DNA from: Siphonodentalium dalli | Lineage: Eukaryota > Mollusca > Scaphopoda > Gadilida > Siphonodentaliidae | Length of the DNA stretch: 64,000 nucleotides | Reading direction: 5' to 3' | Assembly: GCA_032622095.1 (NCBI GenBank) | Contig: CP136069.1 | Coordinates: 46,974,194-47,038,193, forward strand | Shown here: one piece after another, positions 53,224-64,000 of the stretch | Position numbering within the stretch: the stretch's first letter is position 1 | Layout of the letters: each line of letters begins with the position of its first letter | Notes under the pieces: model-generated | Database searches by the model: none | The model's input: the letters and a program-made list of their open reading frames with translations, nothing else | Told to the model about the DNA's origin: nothing | Program-made: the position numbers and the translations under genes

Positions 53224-53950
53224 GCAATTAACATCACATTGGCTGCGGACACACGTATCACAGTGGCGATGGCATAGTAGGTGTGACAATTATATATGGT
53301 GGAGTTTGGTGACAATTAGTTGTCATAATTAATATGGCATAGCTAGCTATGTCGCCCGCTGAATATTCGCACAATGAGTCCTCCAAAGTTCGTTATAATC
53401 ATCATTTTTCTTGTTTTTGGTCCTTGTATAGTTCGCTTTGTTTATTCCATATACTTTCTGGAAGCTGAATTTCCTCCAACAGCTTCATTGGCCCACATGA
53501 TAATATTAGCGGAATTATTCGGAGAACTAAACGTCGCAAAATAAAAACCGCAATTTGGGGAACTGTCTTAATACGCATGAAATTTATATAAGTGGATAAA
53601 CATGAATTGAGATCATATCAACAGAACGTACTGCATGCATGATATGTGAGTGAATGGGGGATTGCCACGATCAAACACAATTCTGGACGATCGATCGTGC
53701 AATTATAGATATCGCAAAGAATACAATGTAGTAAAACGTAATGAGTAGAGATCAACCTTGCATGGTGAAACGCAATGGGTTAATTGGTCGAGTCGACTCA
53801 TTGTGCGGAAACTCAGCGCGCAACATGGCAAGCTATGAAACAGAAATATGACGACAAATTGTCACCAAACTCCACCATAATTAATTGTCACACCTGCTAT
53901 GCAATCGCTACTGTGATGCGTGTGTCCGCAGCCATTGCCTGTTATTGCTG
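53224..53950. mobile_element. foldback element with ~155-bp arms
   Basis: The left arm 53224-53380 pairs with 53794-53950. 'ttggctgcggacacacg' faces 'cgtgtgtccgcagcca' and 'gcacaatgagtc' faces 'gactcattgtgc'. The ~410-bp spacer is AT-rich and non-coding. Class unassigned. Confidence 0.8.
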
Positions 53951-54449
53951 AAAGGAGTTTGTCGAGATATGGACATTTAATTTTTCCTCAGTGAAAGTAT
54001 ATAAACGCGACATAACGATCAATGCAAACAAATACAGAAGTTATTTCTTCAAAATAAGTTGTGGGCAAACAAACAAAAAATAACAACAACAACCAAACGC
54101 CACGGGTGTCTGAACTCTGAAGCCGAAATATCCAACTAATATATATTTCTGATCCTATTTTCTAAATCCATTAAAAGTTATATGGAATCCATGATTTTTT
54201 TTATTAGTTAATACATAACATGATATATACCGAATCACTTAGAATTCGATTATAAATTAAATACATCTTTAAATACATGAATTGTTATTATAACAAAGCG
54301 ATCATATCATTTGTTCTCTTTATTATTATTTATTTCCTTATCAAGAGATTGTTTTGCTGCAGGAATTTTAAGAAATACAAGCCATGTGAGTGGATATTAA
54401 AGACAAACTGTGCGCTCACCTCACTACTTTAAAGGGTGCTAAACACTAA
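53951..54449. other. no gene recognised
   Basis: AT-rich sequence with no ORF of note, between two foldback elements. Confidence 0.55.
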
Positions 54450-54690
54450 ACCCGACCATTTATGGGACCCTCTCCTTTTATACTCAACATAATATATGCA
54501 ACATATGAATATAGTGAAAGTGAGTTTACGACTCGAGTCATAAACTCATTTTCATTATAATTACCTAGATGTTTGCATAGTTCACAGAGCACATGAGAGT
54601 ATTTTTCAATAAGCCATGGCTCAAATTTATTCATGTGTTGCCTATATTATGTTGACTACAAAATGAGATGGTCCCATAAATGGCCGGATT
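54450..54690. mobile_element. palindromic MITE-like element
   Basis: 'accatttatgggacc' (54453) faces 'ggtcccataaatgg' (~54670). 'actcaacataatatatgcaac' region faces 'gttgcctatattatgttgac', and the centre is GAGTTTACGACTCGAGTCATAAACTC. Almost the whole element can fold as one hairpin. The 1.3-kb tandem array begins directly after it. Confidence 0.75.
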
Positions 54691-57600
54691 CAGAGTCGGG
54701 GAGCGAGTACACTGAAGAATGACCTTCACCTGATACATGCGACACGTTAGTAAAGGATGACATCGCGTTTATTTGATTTGTACATAATATCTAAATAATT
54801 TAAACTGGTGAATGAATGGGGGAATGGATTTTTGTGAGCGGGAAATTTATTTAACTGGCTGCTGTAGTTCTGGGTTTTTCCCGATCAAATTTGGCTGTGA
54901 GATAGCCCTGTCGTAGACTTGGGGATTTATTTTAAAAAGTAAACACATGACCTATGATTTTTCTTGCATTTTCGTGATCAACTGGTGTCAATCTAGCTGG
55001 GTAAACATCACTGGTATGGCCTGCAGGCTTCAATTCAGTGAATTTGGCCGAAACGTTAACACTGTCGCCTATGGGAAACCATTTAGTTCAGTGATTCCTA
55101 TAAGAAAAATTTGAATTTTACGAAATTTCAAGTCTCGCCATGATAAGTTGTTAATTCCATATTTTCTTATTTTAAAATGATAATGACCACATTTTGGACA
55201 TATTTAAAGAAGAAACCCATGGATTCGCCTGTAGATAGTAAAGAAAGTGATAAATCTGGGAATTTTGCATGGACATCAGGTACCATTAGGGGGTCAGGGG
55301 GTCTAAAGCCCCCATCCCCACAATTTTGAGGAGTGTTAGCCCCCCCCCCCCCCACATTGGGAAAAGGTGACAGTTGACCCAATTAAGCTTTTCCGGCACC
55401 CAGTAGTCTTATCGGGGACCGTAGCCCCACCCCAAGTCGGGGGGGGGGGGTGATGGCATCACCACTAGAGTTACTGTCGTGCAAAATTGTCATGGCAGGT
55501 TTGTTAAACAGACAGTATGCCATGCCATCTGGTAAATTTTCATGCATGAGGCTGTGTCTGATATTGTATCATTATGTTTAGATATTTAAATTAACTTATG
55601 GTTGCTTTATATTGCTATTGAAGTATTTTTTATTGTTATTTTCTGTTAGTTTTGGGTAAATGTTTATTATAAATTGCCAAATTCTGCATGAAAAGTGTTT
55701 AAAATTGGACAAGATATCCCTCTCAAAATGTATATTAACATTTCCTCTTCAATTTAGTAATATTATGGTATATAAGGGCATACTTCAGTTATACGAGATG
55801 CATCTGCTAGTAAAATTGAAAAAAAAATCTAAATGTTTTGGCTTTATTTTGAGGATTGACAATAATTTTCAGGATGCCTCATATTGGAAAAATAAACGAC
55901 AACTGCTCGATATAATCCATTTTTGATTTCAGTAAGGTCTATATTTTGATAAAATACTATAAGAAACGCTGTGTGGTACACATATACATATATATAGGAA
56001 TCAGGGAGCTAAATGTGTTCCAGAGTCGGGGAGCGAGTACACTGAAGAATGACCTTCACCTGATACACGCAACACGTTATTAAAGGATGACATTGCGTTT
56101 ATTTGATTTGTACATAATATCTAAATAATTTAAACTGGTGAATGAATGGGGGAATGGATTTTTGTGAGCGGGAAATTTATTTAACTGGCTGCTGTAATTC
56201 TGGATTTTCCCCGATCAAATTTGGCTATGAGATAGCCCTGTCGTAGACTTGGGGATTTATTTTAAAAAGTAAACACATGACCTATGATTTTTCTTGCATT
56301 TTCGTGATCAACTGGTGTCAATCTAGCTGGGTAAACATCACTGGTATGGCCTGCAGGCTTCAATTCAGTGAATTTGGCCGAAACGTTAACACTGTCGCCT
56401 ATGGGAAACCATTTAGTTCAGTGATTCCTATTATAAGAAAAATTTGAATTTTACGAAATTTCACGTCTCGCCATGATAAGTTGTTAATTCCATATTTTCT
56501 TATTTTCAAATGATAATGACCACATTTTGGACATATTTAAAGAAGAAACCCATGGATTCGCCTGTAGATAGTAAAGAAAGTGATAAATCTGGGAATTTTG
56601 CATGGACATCAGGTACCATTAGGGGGTCAGGGGTTTAAAGCCCCCTCCCCACAATTTTGAGGAGTGTTAGCCCCCCCCCATTGGGAAAAGGTGACAGTTG
56701 ACCCAATTAAGCTTTTCCAGCATACAGTAGTCTTATCGGGGACCGTAGCCCCACCCCAAGTCGGGGGGGGGGGGGTGATGACATCACCACTAGAGTTACT
56801 GTCGTGCAAAATTGTCATGGCAGGTTTGTTAAACAGTCAGTATGCCATGCCATCTGGTAAAATTTCATGCATGAGGCTGTGTCTGATGTTGTATCATTAT
56901 GTTTAGATATTTAAATTAACTTATGGTTGCTTTATATTGCTATTAAAGTATTTTTAATTTTTATTTTCTGTTAGTTTTGGTAAATGTTTATTATAAATTG
57001 CCAAATTCAGCATGAAAAGTGTTTAAAATTGGACAAGATATCCCTCTCAAAATGTATATTAACATTTCCTCTTCAATTTAGTAATAATATGGTATATAAG
57101 GGCATACTTCAGTTATACGAGATGCATCAGCTAGTAAAATTGAAAAAAAATCTATTTTGAGGATTGACAATAATTTTCAGGATGCCTCATATTGGAAAAA
57201 TAAACGACTACTGCTCGATATAATCCTTCAGTAAGGTCTATATTTTGATAAAATACTATAAGAAACGCTGTGTGGTACACATATACATATATATATAGGA
57301 ATCAGGGAGCTAAATGTGTTCCAGAGTCGGGGAGCGAGTAGACTGAAGAATGACCTTCACCTGATACATGCGACACGTTATTAAAGGATGACATTGCATT
57401 TATTTGATTTGTACATAATATCTAAATAATTTAAACTGGTGAATGAATGGGGGAATGGATTTTTGTGAGCGGGAAATTTATTTAACTGGCTGCTGTAGTT
57501 CTGGGTTTTTCCAGATCAAATTTGGCTGTGAGATAGCCCTGTCGTAGACTTGGGGATTTATTTTAAAAAGTAAACACATGACCTATGATTTTTCTTGCAT

Positions 57601-58330
57601 TTTCGTGATCAACTGGTGACAATCTAGCTGGGTAAACATCACTGGTATGGCCTGCAGGCTTCAATTCAGTGAATTTGGCCGAAACGTTAACACTGTCGCC
57701 TATGGGAATCCATTTAGTTCAGTGATTCCTAATGTAATCACTGAACTAAATGGTTTCCCATAGGCGACAGTGTTAACGTTTCGGCATAAATCACTGATTT
57801 GAAGCTTGCAGGCCACTCCTGTGATGTTTACCCAGCTTGATTGACACCAATTGATCACGAAAATGCAAGAAAAATCATAGATCGTGTGTTTACTTTTTAA
57901 AATAAATTCCTAAGTGTACGTCATGGCTATCCCACAGCAAAATTTTATCTGAAAGACCCAGAATTAAAATTGTATCTGGAAAACACCACAATTATAGCAG
58001 GCACATGTGTCAGATGAAGGAAATTCTTCAGTTACCTTCACCTCTAGCATTCCACGGTGCACTCGCTCCTCGACTCTGGAACACATTTAGCTTCCTATGT
58101 ATGTATATGTGTGCTGCACATTGTAAATTATTATAGCATCTTATCCAAATATAGACCTTACTGAAACCAAAAATGTGTTATATCGGGCAGTACTGGTTTT
58201 ATTTTTTCAATATGAGGCCTCCTGAAATTTAGTGTCAGTCGTCAAAATAAAGCCAATTAATTTAGATTTTTTTTTAATTTGACTAACTGATGTATCTCGT
58301 CCAAACTGTAATATGGCCTTATCTATATCT
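54691..58330. repeat. 1.3-kb tandem array ending in an inverted copy
   Basis: 'cagagtcggggagcgagta' starts at 54691, 56021 and 57322, so units are 1330 and 1301 bp and the third is cut at ~57730. Units 1 and 2 are nearly identical, differing mainly in C/G tract lengths and small indels (e.g. 55841 vs 57155). At ~57728-57735 unit 3 meets an inverted, more diverged copy (57736-58320), forming a long near-contiguous palindrome. An inverted fragment also lies at 62080-62330. ORFs are short and non-domain. Confidence 0.9.
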
Positions 58331-58439
58331 ATATTTGCGAATGTCTGTCTGTCTGTCTGTGTTCTATAGAAATTCACAGGGGACTAGCTAGATGGCACAA
58401 AAGGGGTCTAATAGGGGTAACTTTTTACGAGAAAGATAA

Positions 58440-60690
58440 TGGCGATGGTTAGAATTTTCTAAAGTGTCGCCGTTGTTGTCAGGGGCAGAAAAGGGGGAGG
58501 GGCAAAACAAAAAATTGTCGCCGATTGCCACCAAGCTTATATATAATCATCCCCATAATATGAGGAATCTAATGGTGCGGTTTAAATTTGTCAAAAGTCG
58601 CACCGTTCGCATCAGGGATGCATGGAAGGGAAGAGGGACACCAAAATTGATCAAAATAATTTTAGCGCCGAATTCCACCAAATTGATGCACATTCTTCTG
58701 AGATCTTCTCCATGATACAAGGGATCATATTGTGTGATATATAGACGCCATATTGGTGTCGTTGGGATGAGAGATTGGGGGGGGGGGCGGTGGTGGTTAC
58801 TAAATCTGATAAGATCGCCGATTGCCACGAAACTTATACAAATTCATCCCCATGGTGATGAGGTGTCTAATGGCGTGGCTTAAAGCTGTCAAAAGTGGAG
58901 TCATTCGAGTCAGGGGTGCACTGAAAGAGAGAGGGGCACCAAAATTGATACACAATATTTTTATCGCCAATTTCCACCAAATTGATACACATTCTTATCC
59001 ATGATATGAGGAATCTAATCGTGTGATTTTAAAGACGTCATATTTGTGCTGCTATGGTGAGAGATGGGGTGGGCTGGGGTGGGCACTAAATTTGATAAAA
59101 ATTTGTTTAGTCGCGGATTAGCACCAAACTTACAAATAATAATCAGGAGTCTAATTGGGTGGTTTAAGGATGTCAAAAGTGGGGCCATTCGAGTCAGGGG
59201 TGCCTAGAGGGTGAGAGGGCCGCAAACATTGATAAACAATATGTTTAGCGCCGATTTCCACCTGATTGATACATATTCTTCTCCGTGATACGATTAATCG
59301 AATTGTGTGGTTTAAATGGGCAAAATTGGTGCCTTTTGGGTGAGAGATATGTAATGGTGGCCCTAAATTTTATACGAATTTGTATACTCGCCAATGTTCA
59401 TAAATTTTATATATATCCATCTCTATAATGAGTCTAAGTGTGTGGTATAATGATGTCAAACGTGCATGCGCCGCTTGAATCCGCAATAGGGACGGGAGGG
59501 TCACCAAAAACTTATGAAAATATGTTTAGTGCCAATTACCATAAAACTCATACACGTTCTTCTCAAATGATACAATGAATCAAATATTTGCGAATATCTG
59601 TCTGTGTTTTTATATGTATAACTTTAAAGGCACGTGCGGCCTTAATTGTCGAAAATATTCATATTTGTTCCAAACACCGTAAACAGAACAACATTAAAAC
59701 GCATACAGTTCCGTTCATATATACCATGACCATCGCGTACACAGCATGTTATCATAAAGACCTACTATATTTTACCCAAACGAGAGCCTGATTGTGTTAC
59801 ATAAAACAGCATAATGCTACTGGCTAATCACACACAAACGGCATAAACGCTCTTTATTAGTTCCATATCAGGTATTCACCAACAAAGAACGCTCTTTATG
59901 TTTACCATCATAATATAAACAAACACCAGAAAAGTTACTTTTTATGCTTTTGTTTACATAACAATGGTCAAACATATGACCATAACATACTGTTTATGCG
60001 ATATTTCTTATTTGTATACGGACAAAGTCTATCTACATTTTGATGTTCTTTCTGTTTGTGGCGGCTTTTGACGGGTGGAGATATTTTCACAGGATACCCA
60101 CCGCCAAGGCCAACCGTGTCTTTAAGGGTACAAACGAAATGGCACCAAGGCGGTCTAACAGGGATAACTTTTTACGAGTAAGATAATGGTGCGGGTTAAA
60201 ATTTTCTAAGGTGACGTTGTTGGTGTCAGGGGAGGGGCTATTTTTAGCACAGATTTCGACCAAATTGATATATTATTCTTCTCCGTAATAAGAGGAATAT
60301 AAACGTGTGATTTAAAGACGCAAAATTGGTGCCGTGTGTGAGAGGTGGTGGTGGTGGTGGTGGTGGGGGGGGGGTAATAACTATGATAAGAATTTGTTTA
60401 GTTGCCGATTACCACCAAACTTATATATAATCATCTCCATTATATAATGCATGCATGTGTCTAAATATGACAAATGTGGCAAGGTTCAAGTCATGCATGA
60501 GGGGAGTTGCACCAAAGTTGATACCAATATATTTAGCACTGATTCCACCAAATTCATGCACGTTCTTCTCTAATGATATGATTAATTAAATCACATTTGG
60601 GGCCGTTTGGGTCATAGATGGCGAGAGGAGATTCACTAGCATTTATAAGATTGTTCAATTCGCCAATATCCAACAAAGTTATATATAGTC
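58440..60690. repeat. ~290-bp tandem repeats, ~6 diverged units
   Basis: 'cgccgattgccaccaaactta' variants occur at ~58518, 58815, 59108, 59389, 60396 and 60657. Each is followed by 'atatataatcatc', 'taatggtg.ggtttaaa', 'caaaagt.g..ccattcgagtcaggggtgc' and 'gagagggacaccaaaattgat'. Poly-G and (GGT)n runs occur at ~58775 and ~60345. MITE A copy 4 splits the array at 59628-60121. Confidence 0.82.
59624..60125. mobile_element. TTAA MITE family A, copy 4
   Basis: TTAA at 59624-59627 and 60122-60125. Ends are AGGCACGTGCGGCC and complement 'GGCCAACCGTGTC', so the TIRs have diverged from copy 3. Internal sequence matches 52664-53177 and 5829-6149. 494 bp. Confidence 0.82.
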
Positions 60691-61600
60691 ATCTCCCAGG
60701 CCATCTCCATGTCGTTCTAAGGAGTTTTGGCATTCAAATTTCACAATCTCGACAAATGGTGACCGAATTAAGTCACTTGAAAAATTATATCTTCTCAACT
60801 GTCATATTTATATGGGGATGGAAATCAAGGCATTCCTATAATGATCTAGCAACACAGATACATAGAAGAAAGCATTAAAAGTATATTTATATAGCACATT
60901 AGAATGGTTCATGTATATAATATAACACGGCTGAGTCTGTCGCATTCAATATAGTTTCCACAAAAAAGTTACAATTGCCAAAAGATATGGAAATGGAGAG
61001 CAGGCCTGTTCAAAAATAGTGGTCACAGTGTGCAGTCAAATATGGTTACTTCTGAGATAAAGGAAAACGCAGTCCGTAGCACATGACTTTTCAGGATCCT
61101 CCAATATTGACATATGACAAGAGTATATCTGCCCGATACAGAGGATTTCTTTCATTTTTTAGAACAGACTCATCCCCTAACATAAACAACTCAAAATATC
61201 GCCGTGTCGGGCACATGTAGCTGCTATACAAGCATAACTCCCATAACATCAATTCTTTTAAACTGAAAATGATTAGCCAGTATATAGCACCAGAACAGAG
61301 GAGCACTTGGACATATCTTTAAAACATATGTATCTTCATGAATATATGATAAACTAGATTGATTGATTGATTGATACATCCCTGTGTAAAAGACAATTGT
61401 CGTCTTTTATGTTTTCGAACTAATGTGTTTATTATGTTCATGTTCATGCTATGACGTCTGAAGTATACGCAGTTGTAAATAAATAAATACTTCTTTATTG
61501 GTGGGACGGGATTAAACGCGATAAACAAAATTACAATCGCTCCGACCTGACAATGTGAGCCACTCCTTATATTCCATGTGTAAGAGCTCTATTCCCACCA
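60690..61600. other. no gene recognised; LINE-tail-like (GATT)n at 61359
   Basis: Only short ORFs without domains. A (GATT)n run at ~61359-61374 could be the tail of a minus-strand LINE or SINE, since the complement is (AATC)n as in LINE-1a, but no upstream element is recognised. Confidence 0.45.
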
Positions 61601-61690
61601 AATATCCACAGAGGGTTTCACATCACTTTAACCTGGGCAACGCCGGGTAACCCTGCTAGTACAACATATTACCAAATTGAAGAGGAAATG

Positions 61691-62065
61691 TTAAAGACAT
61701 ATTATGTACTTGTTCTGGTGGGTAAATCTTATCAGTTAGTATCCAGACGCTATGCCAACTGGAGGAATATACCATTCTAGTAACATCACCGAAAATTTCA
61801 AACAAATCGACCTTACCTCTCCATTGAAAACATCGTCTGAAGTATTCGCAATTGTAAATATTTACTTCTCGATTCGTGACGCTACTATCTGTGATAAGCT
61901 AACGAAAATGATTTCGCCATCGAGAGTTGCTGTATTTAATTAATATATAACAATGACGGTGTTTGTTGTCAATTTGGATATCACATTTAAAAAAAATACT
62001 ATTTTGAGCAAGATTATTCTCCATTTCTATTTGATCACCTTCCGGAGTGTTTCACATCACTTTAA
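61691..62065 (+). mobile_element. TTAA MITE family B, copy 2
   Basis: TTAA at 61691-61694 and 62062-62065. Starts AGACATATTATGTACTTGTT and ends TTTCACATCACT. 367 bp, non-coding. Confidence 0.82.
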
Positions 62066-62069
62066 TCTA

Positions 62070-62335
62070 CATTTTGAAAAGGTTATCTTGTCCAATGTTA
62101 ACAATTTTCATGCATAATTTTGCAATGTATAATACAAATTTTCCTAAAGTAACAGAACATTGCGATTAAAAATATTCAATACATGTAGCAATATAAAGCA
62201 ACCATAAGTCAATGGAAATATCTAAACATAATGATACAACATCATACAAAGCCTCGGGAATGAAATTGTGCCAGATGGCAGGGCATACTCTAGTACACAT
62301 TTAGCTCCCTGATTCCTAATTCGGTACCATGTTTG
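62070..62335 (-). repeat. inverted fragment of the 1.3-kb array unit
   Basis: Reverse complement of part of 56870-57090 plus the 'atcagggagctaaatgtgt' end. It lies between two oppositely oriented family B MITEs. Confidence 0.75.
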
Positions 62336-62422
62336 TTTTGGTCACAAATAACATGTCTCCATCCATGCGAATGAATAAGGATAAGGAAGTCAACTAACAC
62401 TCAAATGTACTCTTCAATCAGT

Positions 62423-62770
62423 TTAAAGTGGTATGAATCACGCCGGGGTGATCAAGTAGAAATGGAGAATAATCTTGCTCAAACTAATAATTTTTATTAA
62501 TATTATATTGAAATTGTCATTCTTATCTATTAATTAAGTACAGTGACTCTCGATGGCGAAATCGGTTTCGTTAGCTTATCGCATATAGTTGCGTCCCGAA
62601 TCGAGAAGTAAATATTTACAATTGCGCGTAGTTCAGACGATGTTTTCTATGAAGTCGTAAGGTCGATTTGTTTGAAATTTTCGGCGATGTTACTCAGAAT
62701 GCTATATTCCTCCATTGAATGCCAACTTCTTAGTTTCAAGCACACGAATTAGTACATAATATGTCGTTAA
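62423..62770 (-). mobile_element. TTAA MITE family B, copy 3
   Basis: TTAA at 62423-62426 and 62767-62770. Starts AGTGGTATGAATCAC and ends 'acataatatgtcg'. Opposite orientation to copy 2. 340 bp. Confidence 0.82.
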
Positions 62771-64000
62771 ATATTGTTATAAAGGAGAAATAGGTCGTCA
62801 TGCTGTCATTTTTAATGTCATACTTGTGTCATTTATACTAAATAAAACAAGCTGGCACAACAGGTGGACACACATTTTATCATAAGTTAAGATAAGACTA
62901 TTCATTTGCTGTAATATTGATAAGAGAGCATTTTGCCTGTATACTGCGACGCACTATCCTAATGTTTCGAGAACAATAGTATAAAATCGAACAGCAATGC
63001 TCTTATTCCTTACATTTTGAACGATGATTTCTGAGGATGCCCAATCGTTACATATGGGGTCGCCGAGATTCTTGAAAAATATTCATCAACCCGTTTTGAT
63101 CACCGGGGCCAGATGTTGCAGAAGCTAGTGTAAATCTAGCCTTAAAAAAACACGGCAGTTATCACAATAGATAACCCAAGTACAACTTCCAATTGAACCA
63201 AGAAAGTAGAGTTATCTACGATACATTGTATCACCCGTGCCCTGTCCCATGCTACGTTCGCAAACCAACTGGTCACAATGGTGCTATATGATTCAGTGTT
63301 GTGTATATACCGTTCACAATATAATGCCCCGGCACTCAATGATGTTCTTATATTTGGAAAGACTGACATTTGTGGAAACATTTTTTTATGCTAAAATACA
63401 TTACATGTACATCAGACAGGGAATTCGCCTTTAAATCTTGTGTTTTAACTAGGATTAGAACCGCACTAAAATACTGTCATTATTCAGACCACATCAGTGT
63501 TAACACTGGGCCGAGCAATCTTTTGGTAAATTTTTTGGTCAATTCTGATTTTATTTGGCTAAATTTAAAACACTGGCCAAATTATGTCCTCATTTTATTG
63601 TCTCACAATTATTGAATGTTTGATTTAATATCAAACATTATATATAATTTTAACCATAACTTCAATTACCGTGTGTAGACTGGCTTAATCCAACCATTGT
63701 TACTTGACAATATACCACTATCTACCATTCAGCCTTATGACAAAGGGTACGTTAGTGTTAATCCTCATTACTGTTTTGTTGCATTTGGACGCCTATTATT
63801 TGTTTTGAGAGTGCACTGCCATGAGTGCTATTTTATACCAATTAAGCTATATCACCTAATAAATTAGCAGACGATCATACAATACATTGGATTCTCATGT
63901 CGCTCCCGTTACAAAATCAAATTGGGTTTTGTATTAGATTTCAGATTTTGGGGCAAACAAATGTTTGGTCAACTGAAATTCGTATTGGCCATTCTCGAAA
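62771..64000. other. no gene recognised
   Basis: AT-rich sequence with short ORFs without domains. A small perfect hairpin, AATGTTTGAT/ATCAAACATT, lies at 63615-63639. Nothing else is supported. Confidence 0.5.

Larger units (their letters stand above)
58321..61659 (+). mobile_element. candidate non-autonomous Helitron with internal tandem repeats
   Basis: The 5' side has 'atatttgcgaatgtctgtct' with (GTCT)n at 58343-58360. The 3' side ends with a hairpin ACCTGG/CCGGGT (61631-61648) followed by CTAG|T (61656-61660), the Helitron-type CTRR terminus. The interior is an ~290-bp tandem repeat, interrupted by MITE A copy 4. No Rep/helicase is present. Treating both ends as one element is inference. 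Confidence 0.45.

Noticed and set aside
1-64000. CRISPR arrays, operons or bacterial-type regulatory sites
   Set aside because: The sequence is clearly eukaryotic, with introns, SINEs, LINEs and Penelope-like elements. The tandem repeats have no CRISPR-like spacer pattern.

Overview
The window is AT-rich, intron-bearing eukaryotic DNA packed with mobile elements. There are no operons, no tRNA or rRNA genes and no CRISPR. Penelope-like and copia-like elements, CAAT-tailed LINE and SINE copies, and tandem-core repeats carrying 'ggataactcc' or 'gggccataactc' motifs point to an invertebrate, most likely a mollusc. That placement is inference from repeat style, not a species call.

One host gene can be assembled on the + strand. 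Exon 1 (18779-19096) encodes a signal peptide and a six-cysteine PAN/apple-type domain. Exons at 35103-35191, 40216-40405 and 51233-51355 encode one galectin-fold domain. All three junctions are GT..AG and keep frame (phases 0, 2, 0), giving a predicted 239-residue secreted protein. The introns are about 16.0, 5.0 and 10.8 kb and hold most of the window's transposons. The galectin domain lacks the usual sugar-contact motifs.

Layout: 1-250 repeat fragment and TA microsatellite; 386-2432 (-) Penelope-like element with a hammerhead ribozyme; 2430-5590 (-) decayed copia-like element with a TTAA-flanked MITE in its gag; 5590-12940 nested MITEs, tandem-core repeats, an ~185-bp satellite and duplications; 13090-15725 (+) 5'-truncated LINE; 17552-17720 (-) LINE fragment; 18779-19096 host exon 1; 19982-21712 foldback element; 22114-27127 (-) two-ORF LINE; 28030-31115 long-inverted-repeat element; 31801-33832 inverted repeat enclosing an F-box gene fragment; 34030-34900 second copy of the long-inverted-repeat family; 35103-35191 host exon 2; 36257-36873 tandem-core repeat; 40216-40405 host exon 3; 41684-46398 4.7-kb TIR element with 5-bp target duplication; 47302-49024 (-) second Penelope-like element; 49030-50045 GC-rich orphan ORF unit; 50380-50960 tandem repeat; 51233-51355 host exon 4, then a 3' hairpin and poly(A) signal; 51733-52023 tRNA-derived SINE; 52322-53181 two MITEs sharing a TTAA; 53224-53950 and 54450-54690 foldbacks; 54691-58330 1.3-kb tandem array closed by an inverted copy; 58321-61659 Helitron-like unit; 61691-62770 further MITEs.

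Most likely biologically important are the PAN-galectin gene, the intact-looking hammerhead ribozyme, the TIR element with RSS/Transib-like ends, the F-box fragment inside an inverted repeat, and the orphan GC-rich ORF. Nearly all element ORFs are broken.
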